Part shown: positions 26,501-32,746 of the stretch, one piece after another
How the letters are laid out: every line of letters starts with the position of its first letter
Numbering within the stretch: position 1 is the first letter of the stretch
DNA from: Stenotrophomonas rhizophila
GTDB lineage: Bacteria; Pseudomonadota; Gammaproteobacteria; Xanthomonadales; Xanthomonadaceae
DNA length: 64,000 nt
Reading direction: 5' to 3'
Assembly (NCBI RefSeq): GCF_000661955.1
Contig: NZ_CP007597.1
Coordinates: 2,163,605 to 2,227,604 of the forward strand
Made by a program: the position numbers and the translations under genes
The notes under the pieces: generated by a model
Told to the model about the DNA's origin: nothing
The model's database searches: none
Seen by the model: the letters and a program-made list of their open reading frames with translations, nothing else

Positions 26501-27508
26501 GCGCCCGCCGCCGATGCGGACTTCTTCAGCCTGGGCGGTGATTCGCTGTCGGCGGTGCACCTGCTGCTGGCGATCCAGCAACACTGGCAGCGTGATCCGG
26601 GCCTGGGCGCGGTGTTCGCCCACCCCACCGTGGCGGCACTGGCCCGCGTGCTGGACGCGCCGGAACACGGCACCGACCACGGCCTGTCGCCGCTGATCGG
26701 GCTGGCGCGCGGTGAGCCGGGCAGGGCACCGCTGTTCGTGGTCCATCCCGCTGGCGGCATCGCCTGGAACTACCGCGACCTGGCCCGTGCGCTGCAGCCG
26801 GCACGCGACGTTCATGGTCTGCAGTCGCCCGCACTGGATGCCGCGCAGCCGCTGCCCGACAGCATCGATGCCCTGGCCGCGGACTATGTGGCGCGCGTGC
26901 TGGCACTGCAGCCGAACGGGCCGGTGCACCTGCTGGGCTGGTCGGTGGGCGGCATCATCGCCCAGGCCATGGCCGTGCGCCTGCAGGCGCTGTGTCGCAG
27001 CGTCGGCGAGCTGGTGCTGCTGGATGCCTATCCCAGCGAATGCTGGCGGGCCGAACCCGAGCCGGACCCGATCGCGGCGCTGCGTGCGCTGCTGGCCATC
27101 GCCGGGCATGACCCCGACGCCCACCCCGAACTGGACAGCCGCGCGCGCATCATGGCGTTCCTGCGCCGTGGCGACAGCGCGCTGGGCAACCTGCCCGAAC
27201 CGGTGCTGGACGGCGTGGTCCGCGCGGTCACCGGCACCAACCGGTTGATCCGCGCGCACCACCACGCACCGTACCGCGGCGTGCTCAGCCACGTGCGTGC
27301 CGGTCGCGACCACGCCGCGCGCCCGTATCTGCAGGCATCCCTCTGGGCGCCGTACGCGGCAACGATCGAGGCAATCGAGCTCCCGTTCGTGCATGCCGAG
27401 CTGACCGGCCGTGATGCTGTCGCACAGATCGCCCCTTGGCTGTCGGCGCGGCTGCAGCGCAGTGACGCCCTCGATATCCGTACCTCCCCACAGGAACAGC
27501 CTTCATGA
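23561..27508 (+). CDS. entF: Enterobactin synthase, nonribosomal peptide synthetase C-A-T-TE
   Basis: A 1315-residue single-module NRPS. The condensation domain has H150-H151-LAT-D155-G156 (HHxxxDG). The adenylation domain has YTSGSTGEPKG from residue 609, FDVSVWEFF and LYGPTEAAVDV. The carrier has LGGDSL with Ser995. The thioesterase has GWSVG with Ser1128 and a late His (PFVHAEL, H1278). It condenses dihydroxybenzoyl-carrier with serine and cyclises the trimer. Pocket residues appear compatible with the serine code of E. coli EntF. It starts on the previous stop (ATGA) and overlaps entA by 4 bp. Confidence 0.95.
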   Translation: MKAGQGADATGAQAQPRPQGLSEAQTGLWYAQRLAAAPAAFNTAHALWIDGALDVPRFAAAANAAAHEAEALALRIADGADGVPQQWHVPAHVPLLEVVDLSALPDPVAAARSAMDQDRLRAVDPARDRLAQQRLFVLGGARHLWYLRVHHLATDGYGMALFTERVCALYADADAEAAALAPLAPVLADDRDYRHGERRAADAAYWQQYMAGAPAAEGLAGASAPAAADALRHVCDLPAALRSRLLAVATQIAQPWPDLLTTLGAAYCRRFSALDEVVLGIPFMGRLGNASARVPAMVMNVLPLRVAARDASLAETVQATARDLLRARRHGRYRGEQLRRDLGLVGSQHRLHGPMINVQPFYRALPLAGVQVRLDVLGTGPVDDITFGFRGDGTHHLDLEIEANPAVYAPAQVQAHAARLLHFIDAALDAHDRGLRMDDIALATPAEAQRYLFEVNATAMPLPDVSLVALLLDGMHANPDATALEFDGQRLTHAQLEQRSRAVALQLQAMGVGRESRVVVALPRSLELVVGLVAILRAGAAYLPVDLTHPDQRLARILASAQPSCVLADDTAAARFAGYRVLAPAQWSADDARELPDTVQPQDAAYVIYTSGSTGEPKGVLVEHRAIVNRLQWMRSHYGIDADARILQKTPATFDVSVWEFFLPLLCGATLVIAAPDLHRDPVALADLIRRARISIVHFVPSMLDAFLAVPAARGLPLRQVFTSGEALEPALRDRFHATVDAELHNLYGPTEAAVDVSWWPADRDDRSRPVPIGYPVWNTRLYVLDARMRAVPPGVPGDLYLGGVQLARGYLGRDDLTAERFLADPHLPGERIYRSGDVARWRVDGAVEYLGRSDHQVKLRGLRIELGEIDAALRLQPGVERAETLLREDRPGERRLVSYVSGVALDPVALRAGLAARVPDYMVPAALVVVAQWPVTANGKLDRAALPVPTLAAVPGRAPSTDSERQLAALFAQALGLDDAPAADADFFSLGGDSLSAVHLLLAIQQHWQRDPGLGAVFAHPTVAALARVLDAPEHGTDHGLSPLIGLARGEPGRAPLFVVHPAGGIAWNYRDLARALQPARDVHGLQSPALDAAQPLPDSIDALAADYVARVLALQPNGPVHLLGWSVGGIIAQAMAVRLQALCRSVGELVLLDAYPSECWRAEPEPDPIAALRALLAIAGHDPDAHPELDSRARIMAFLRRGDSALGNLPEPVLDGVVRAVTGTNRLIRAHHHAPYRGVLSHVRAGRDHAARPYLQASLWAPYAATIEAIELPFVHAELTGRDAVAQIAPWLSARLQRSDALDIRTSPQEQPS

Positions 27509-28266
27509 AACTCACTGGATTTGACGGCACGCTGGCCGTGGTCACTGGCGCTGCCGGCGGCATCGGCGCGGCGCTGGTGCAGCACCTGCTGGACAGCGGA
27601 TGCGTGGTGGTCGCCACCGACCTGGCTGCGCCCGCGCTGCCGGCGCACCCGAACCTGCATGCCAGGGCGCTGGACGTCAGCGATGCCGGTGCAGTGGATG
27701 CGCTGGTCGGCTGGGCCGAGACCACGCTGGGGCCGGTGGGCTTCGGCATCAACGTGGCCGGCGTGCTGCAGGTGGGTACGGTCGACCAGATCGACGACGC
27801 GCAATGGCGCCGGGTATTCGCGGTCAACGCCGACGGCGTGTTCCACCTGTCGCGCGCCCTGGCGCGGGTGATGACCCCGCGCGGCAAGGGGGCCATCGTT
27901 ACCGTCAGTTCCAATGCTGCCGGTGTTCCGCGGCATGGCATGGCCGCCTATGCCGCATCGAAAGCGGCCGCCACCATGTTCACGCGGTGCCTCGGGCTGG
28001 AACTGGCTCCCCACGGCATCCGCTGCAACATCGTCGCCCCGGGCTCGACCCTGACCCCGATGCAGACCGGCATGTGGGAGGACGCCGACGGCGCGCAGCG
28101 GGTGATCGAGGGCAACCCGGCAACCTACAAGGCCGGCATTCCGCTGCGCAAGCTGGCCCGCCCCGACGACATCGCCCAGGCGGTGATGTTCCTGTTGTCC
28201 GACCAGGCCGGCCATATCGCGATGAGCGATCTGTATGTGGACGGTGGTGCCACGTTGCGTGGTTGA
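27505..28266 (+). CDS. entA: 2,3-dihydro-2,3-dihydroxybenzoate dehydrogenase
   Basis: A 253-residue classical SDR: cofactor loop TGAAGGIGAAL, catalytic Ser in VSSNAAGVPRHGM, then YAASK. An acidic residue after the second strand (ATDLAAP) points to NAD+. It oxidises the EntB product to 2,3-dihydroxybenzoate. It is the last gene of the MFS-entCEB-ArCP-entFA operon, every junction of which overlaps. A REP cluster follows. Confidence 0.93.
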   Translation: MKLTGFDGTLAVVTGAAGGIGAALVQHLLDSGCVVVATDLAAPALPAHPNLHARALDVSDAGAVDALVGWAETTLGPVGFGINVAGVLQVGTVDQIDDAQWRRVFAVNADGVFHLSRALARVMTPRGKGAIVTVSSNAAGVPRHGMAAYAASKAAATMFTRCLGLELAPHGIRCNIVAPGSTLTPMQTGMWEDADGAQRVIEGNPATYKAGIPLRKLARPDDIAQAVMFLLSDQAGHIAMSDLYVDGGATLRG

Positions 28267-28525
28267 AGGCGCCGGGTTATGCCCGGCTGTTGGTCACGCG
28301 CGGCTCCGGATGATCTGCAGCCGACCAACGGTCGGCTCTACCGGGCCCGGGTCGAGCGATATGCCGGGGTGGCCCGATATGTCCGATATGCCCGGTGTCG
28401 TGCGACGTCCCGACGGTCGCACGACACCGCGGTGGCACGACACCACGTAGAGCCGGGCTCTGCCCGGCTGCTCTTCGCGCACGGCTTCGGATGATCTGCA
28501 GCCGACCAACGGTCGGCTCTACCCG
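28267..28525. repeat. REP cluster after entA
   Basis: REP units lie at 28317-28341, 28447-28471 (GTAG head, GCCGGGC/GCCCGGC) and 28498-28522. The segments around the first and third, each with CGGATGATCTGCAG before the stem, are copies of one about 55-bp sequence. A partial stem GCCGGGTTATGCCCGGC lies right after entA. The third unit ends 3 bp before the stop of the convergent lipoprotein gene. The cluster separates and could terminate two convergent transcripts. No gene is seen here. Confidence 0.85.
28394..28428. terminator. 13-bp perfect hairpin inside the REP cluster
   Basis: GGTGTCGTGCGAC (28394-28406) and GTCGCACGACACC (28416-28428) form a perfect 13-bp stem with a 9-nt loop, followed by a further GGCACGACACC copy. 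It has no T-run and a different sequence from the REP stems. A bidirectional transcription block or RNA-protecting hairpin between convergent genes is plausible. Confidence 0.45.
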
Positions 28526-30085
28526 TCAGCTCTTCAACCACCGGCTGCACGCCGCGCCGGCATCGGCGCCCGGTGCGGCCTTGGCGCAGGATTCGCCCAT
28601 GCGCGCCTGCAGGCGGACCAGCGTTTGCGCGCCGTGGTGCGCACGCCCCCACGCCTGCAGCGTGGTCGCCAGGCGCTCGAAGCGCTGCCGGGTGCGCTGG
28701 TGGTAGCCCGCCGGTTGCGCGTCCAGTTCGGCAATCACCTGAGCCGTGGCCTGCTCGATGGCCTGGCCATCGTCCGGCGTCAGCCGCACCAGGCCTTCCA
28801 CGTACAACACGCCCCATTGCACCCGCGTGGCCGGTCCCTGCGCACCTTCGTAGGCCTTGCGCAGCCAGTCCACCGCAGCCGTCTTGTCGCCGCGCGCCTC
28901 GGCCAGTTCGGCCAGCTCGGGCATGTAGTAGTACGGCGTCTGGCTGCGGTCCAGTTCTGCCCGCAACAGCGTCTCGGCCGCGGCATCATCGCCGGCCTCG
29001 CGCAGCACATACACCGCGCTGCTGATGGTGGCCTGGCGTTCGTGCGGCGTCTTTGCCGCGGCATCGGCCGCAGCCACGCGCTCATGCGACTTCTCCCGCA
29101 GCGCCGGCGGCACCGGGGTGTCCGGATGCTGCTGCTTGAACAACGTCAATTCGGTGATCACGCTGGACAGGCGCGCATCGGCGGCGTTGTCCTGGCTGGC
29201 ATCGGCGCGCTCCAGCGCCGCCAGCAACTGGGTGCCCAGCTGCTGCGCCTCCACCGGCGTGGCGGCGGCCCGCGCCACCAGCGCGGGGCCCTGGTAGCCC
29301 AGCAGATCGCGGTTGGCACGCACCTCTGCCGGCGCGGCCAGGACCGTGGTCAGCAGGGTGCGGGTGGCCTCACGTTCCGCAGCGTCGGGTGCAGGTGCGT
29401 CCTTGCCGGTACTGCCGGCGCCCAGCGCGAGCAACCCGAAACGACGCTGCAGGGCCGGGTCCGGCGCGGACGCGGCCAGCTGCCGCAACAGCGCCACCGG
29501 ATCGCGCTGGCCCGCCAGGCGGCTGGCGTCCACCTCCCAGCCGTAATCGCCCAGTACCCGCCAGTCGTCCTCGGACACGCGCTGCGGCGACACCACCGCC
29601 ACCCGCAGCACGTCGGCCACGGCGGTGCGCCGGTTCACCGCCAGGCGCAGCGCCCGGGTCAGCTCGGCGCTGTCGTTGCCGCCGGCCAGCCGGGTGATTT
29701 CGTGGCGCTGCGGGTCCAGCACGATGAGCGTCGGATAGCCGCGCACGCCGAACTGCTCGCCCAGTGCCTGCGCACCTTCCGAGTCGCCATCCAGGTACAC
29801 CGGCACGTACTGCCGGGTGAGCGCGATGAACGCCGGGTCACGGAACAGGGTGGCCTTGAGCTTGTTGCACGGCGGGCACCACACCGCGCCCCAGTACAGC
29901 AGCACCGGCTTGCCGCTCTGCTGCGCATCGGCGAAGGCGTCTTCGACATCGCCGTGCCGCCACGCGATCTCCTCGGCAACCGGCGCGGCCTGCGCACTGG
30001 CCACCGGGCTGGCGGACGGAGCCTGCTGGCAGGCGGCAAGCGCGGTGCACAGGGCAAGCAGGGTGAAGGGCAGGGCAGCACGCAT
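28526..30085 (-). CDS. Thioredoxin-domain lipoprotein
   Basis: A 519-residue exported lipoprotein. A hydrophobic N-terminus ends in the lipobox LAAC with C19 as the lipidated residue. A thioredoxin fold follows with GAVWCPPCNKL (C70/C73) and the cis-Pro strand GYPTLIVL. The rest (about 160-519) is alpha-helical and repeat-like, resembling tetratricopeptide scaffolds, with ELAELAEARGDKTAAVDWL as one clear unit. It is probably a periplasmic disulfide reductase or chaperone of unknown client. ATG 30085 is preferred to 30094, which adds three residues. Confidence 0.82.
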   Translation of the reverse strand: MRAALPFTLLALCTALAACQQAPSASPVASAQAAPVAEEIAWRHGDVEDAFADAQQSGKPVLLYWGAVWCPPCNKLKATLFRDPAFIALTRQYVPVYLDGDSEGAQALGEQFGVRGYPTLIVLDPQRHEITRLAGGNDSAELTRALRLAVNRRTAVADVLRVAVVSPQRVSEDDWRVLGDYGWEVDASRLAGQRDPVALLRQLAASAPDPALQRRFGLLALGAGSTGKDAPAPDAAEREATRTLLTTVLAAPAEVRANRDLLGYQGPALVARAAATPVEAQQLGTQLLAALERADASQDNAADARLSSVITELTLFKQQHPDTPVPPALREKSHERVAAADAAAKTPHERQATISSAVYVLREAGDDAAAETLLRAELDRSQTPYYYMPELAELAEARGDKTAAVDWLRKAYEGAQGPATRVQWGVLYVEGLVRLTPDDGQAIEQATAQVIAELDAQPAGYHQRTRQRFERLATTLQAWGRAHHGAQTLVRLQARMGESCAKAAPGADAGAACSRWLKS

Positions 30086-30237
30086 GGTCAGCATCCACGG
30101 CAGGGAGAGGTGCCGCAGCAGCGGCCATGGCGCATTCTAGGAAGGGACGGTGCCCGCATCGCATCGGCCCTGATGCCGATTACTCATCTGTCCAGTCGCG
30201 CGGGTGATGACGGCCGCCGCGCGGGGCCGGGCGGGCC

Positions 30238-30873
30238 TCAGCCGATGCCCAGGCGGTCGTACAAACGCACCAGGTCCACCAGCGTGCGCGCCTGCATCTT
30301 GCGCATCACGTTGGCGCGGCGCACCTTCACCGTGATTTCGCTGACCCCCAGCTCGGCGGCGATCTGCTTGTTGAGCCGGCCGCGCACCACGCCGCCGACC
30401 ACGTCGCGCTCGCCATCGTTGAGCGAGGCCCAACGTTGCCGCAGCACGTCCACGGCGGCGTCATCGCGGCGCCGCTCGCGGTCGCGCTCGATGCCCAGGT
30501 GAATCGCGTCCAACAGCTCCTGGTCACGGAACGGCTTGGTCAGGAACTCGATGGCGCCTTCCTTCATGGCCGCCACGCCCATGGCGATGTCGCCGTGGCC
30601 GGTGATGAACACCACCGGCAGGTACAGGCCGTGGCTGGCCATCTGCCGGTGGAACTCCAGCCCACTCTGGCCCGGCATGCGCACGTCCAGCACCAGGCAG
30701 GCCGGCGCGTCCGCGCGCGGATGCTGCAGGAACGCCGCCACCGAGTCGAAGGCACGCACCTGCATGCCCATCGAGGCCAACAGATCTTCGAGTGCGGCCC
30801 GTACCGAATGATCGTCGTCCACCACGTACACGATGGGCCCGGGCGCACCTTCAGGCGGCGTCGACCTAACCAT
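30238..30873 (-). CDS. FixJ/NarL-type response regulator
   Basis: A 211-residue regulator. The receiver domain has acidic residues VVDDD, phospho-acceptor D63 in VLDVRMPG and Lys in FLTKPF. The C-terminal LuxR-type helix-turn-helix includes LNKQIAAELGVSEITVKVRRANVMRKM. It is the FixJ/TtrR layout. It overlaps the histidine kinase gene by 8 bp, forming a two-component pair. No target is obvious in the window. Confidence 0.9.
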   Translation of the reverse strand: MVRSTPPEGAPGPIVYVVDDDHSVRAALEDLLASMGMQVRAFDSVAAFLQHPRADAPACLVLDVRMPGQSGLEFHRQMASHGLYLPVVFITGHGDIAMGVAAMKEGAIEFLTKPFRDQELLDAIHLGIERDRERRRDDAAVDVLRQRWASLNDGERDVVGGVVRGRLNKQIAAELGVSEITVKVRRANVMRKMQARTLVDLVRLYDRLGIG

Positions 30874-31924
30874 GCGGACCGCCGCCATCGATGGGCATTT
30901 CGAACACGAAGCAGGCGCCCCCGTCGGCCACCGGCTCGGCGCGGATCTGGCCATCGTGGGCCTCCAGGATGCTGCGGCTCAGGCTCAAACCCAGGCCGAG
31001 CCCACCGGATTTGGTGGTCCAGAAGGCGTCGAACACCCGCTCCGGCGCGTCCAGCGGCAGCCCGCTGCCGTGGTCGCGCACGCTCATGGCCACCCGCGTC
31101 GGGCTTGCGCGCCAGCTGCGCAGCACCAGCCGCCGGCTGCCTGCGGGCACCTCGGCCATCGCATCGACCGCGTTGAGAATCAGGTTGCCGATCACCTGCT
31201 GCACCTGCACGCGGTCGCCGAACACCGGTGGCAGTGCGTCGTCCAGCTGGGTACTGAGCGTGACCGCATGCTGTTCCAGTTCGCTGTGCGAGAGCGCCAG
31301 CATTTCCAGCAGCGCCTGGTTGAGGTCGAATCCCTGGCGTTCCGGCACCGCGCCACGGGTCAACCCGCGCACGCGGGCAATCACGTCGCTGGCGCGGTGC
31401 GCATCGGCCAGGATCCGCGCCAGTGTCTGCCGCGCCTTGTCCACGTTGGGCGGGTCCTGGGCCAGCCAGCGCTGGCTGGCTTCGGCGCTGCTGGCGATCG
31501 CCGCCAGCGGCTGGTTCACTTCATGCGCGATGGAGGTGGTGAGCTCGCCCACGGTGGAGGCGCGGGCCACCCGCAGCAGGCGGGCCTGCGCGTCCTGCAC
31601 GGCGGCCTTGGCGGCTTCCATCTTCAGCGCAAGCCAAGTCGTGATGCCGATCACCAGCATGCCAATCGCCGAATTCACCAGGCCGATGCGGTAGGTGCCG
31701 AAGCGGGTCAGGAAGAAACTGAGCCCGGTCAGGCCGATGCACAGGGCGGCCAACCGCACCAGCCCCCGACCCGACAGCACGCGCGAGGCGGCCAGGATCA
31801 CCGCCGCGTAGAAGCAGGCGGCCGCCACCGCATAGTCGGTGAGCGTGTCGGCGGCGAAGATCGCGGCCATCACCACGCCCAGCACGAGCAGGGCAACGGT
31901 ACGGCGCGACGAGGAAGACAGCAT
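30866..31924 (-). CDS. Membrane sensor histidine kinase, FixL-family core
   Basis: A 352-residue kinase. Hydrophobic helices fill residues 8-102 with almost no periplasmic loop, so the input may be membrane-borne. The phosphorylation helix is SIAHEVNQPLAAIA (H134), and the ATPase has NLILNAVDAMAE, RDHGSGLP, FWTTKSGGLGLGLSLS. The HEVNQPLAA form is typical of FixL/NtrB-like kinases that pair with FixJ regulators. No PAS domain is seen. ATG 31924 follows GGAG. It lies upstream of and overlaps the response regulator. Confidence 0.9.
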   Translation of the reverse strand: MLSSSSRRTVALLVLGVVMAAIFAADTLTDYAVAAACFYAAVILAASRVLSGRGLVRLAALCIGLTGLSFFLTRFGTYRIGLVNSAIGMLVIGITTWLALKMEAAKAAVQDAQARLLRVARASTVGELTTSIAHEVNQPLAAIASSAEASQRWLAQDPPNVDKARQTLARILADAHRASDVIARVRGLTRGAVPERQGFDLNQALLEMLALSHSELEQHAVTLSTQLDDALPPVFGDRVQVQQVIGNLILNAVDAMAEVPAGSRRLVLRSWRASPTRVAMSVRDHGSGLPLDAPERVFDAFWTTKSGGLGLGLSLSRSILEAHDGQIRAEPVADGGACFVFEMPIDGGGPHG

Positions 31925-32008
31925 CGGGACGGCTCCGTGGAAAACGTGGACAAACGCCGCGTGGTTCGACGCGGCCGAGCATAGCATCGGCGCCGTGGCC
32001 GGCCGGTG

Positions 32009-32746
32009 TCAGTCCTCCAGCGTGGCATTCCAGAACGCCTGCAGCACCCCCGGCAGGGCCATCAGCGTGGCCAGCACCGCATCCAGTTCGGCGGCGTCCA
32101 CGGCTGTCGCGTACAGCACCGCTTCGATCTCCACGTCGCGGTCGCCGAACGGGCGCGGATCGACCGCGCGCACCGGGTAGTGCGCCTGTTCCAGCAGCAC
32201 CAGCAGCCGGTCCAGGACGTCGGCCTGGTGCTCGCGTTGGCAGACCACCGTGACCGCGTACGTGGCCTCGCTGAAGGACGCCTCCACCGGCTGGCGCTGG
32301 ATGCGGTTGACCACCGGCCGCAGCAGCGTATTGGCGGCCAGCACGAACAGCGCGGCCAGCAGCGCTTCGGGCAGCAGCTTGACGCCGGCGCAGGCGCCGA
32401 CCGCCGCCGAGCCCCACAGCGTCGCCGCGGTGTTCAGCCCGGACACCTGCGCACCGTCCTTCATGATCGCGCCGGCGCCCAGGAAGCCCACCCCGGAGAT
32501 GACGTACGCCACCACATGCAGCGGCGAGGGCGGACCGCCGTACAGGTCGTGGAAGCGCACGGCCAGGTCCACGAACACCGCCGCGCCCACCGCCACCAGT
32601 GTGTTGGTCCGCAGGCCGGCGGTGCGCTGGCGCAGCTGACGCTCCAGGCCGATCGCCGCGCCGAGCACGAAGGCCGTGCCCAGGCTGATCAGGGTGCTGA
32701 TCGTGGCCCCGGCGTTGAACGCCGGCAGGTGCGGGTTGAAGTCCAT
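32009..32746 (-). CDS. mgtC: MgtC/SapB-family membrane protein
   Basis: A 245-residue protein. The N-terminal four-helix MgtC domain has GLERQLRQRTAGLRTNTLVAVGA and VISGVGFLGAGAIMKDG, the family signatures. A C-terminal soluble ACT-like domain follows (AVTVVCQREHQADVLDRLL). MgtC proteins help growth at low Mg2+ and modulate ATP synthase in some bacteria. ATG 32746 overlaps the mgtA stop by 1 bp, so the two are translationally coupled. Confidence 0.9.
   Translation of the reverse strand: MDFNPHLPAFNAGATISTLISLGTAFVLGAAIGLERQLRQRTAGLRTNTLVAVGAAVFVDLAVRFHDLYGGPPSPLHVVAYVISGVGFLGAGAIMKDGAQVSGLNTAATLWGSAAVGACAGVKLLPEALLAALFVLAANTLLRPVVNRIQRQPVEASFSEATYAVTVVCQREHQADVLDRLLVLLEQAHYPVRAVDPRPFGDRDVEIEAVLYATAVDAAELDAVLATLMALPGVLQAFWNATLED

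Noticed and set aside
28267..28525. CRISPR-like repeat array
   Set aside because: The repeats are palindromic REP units of unequal spacing with no unique spacers and no cas genes nearby.
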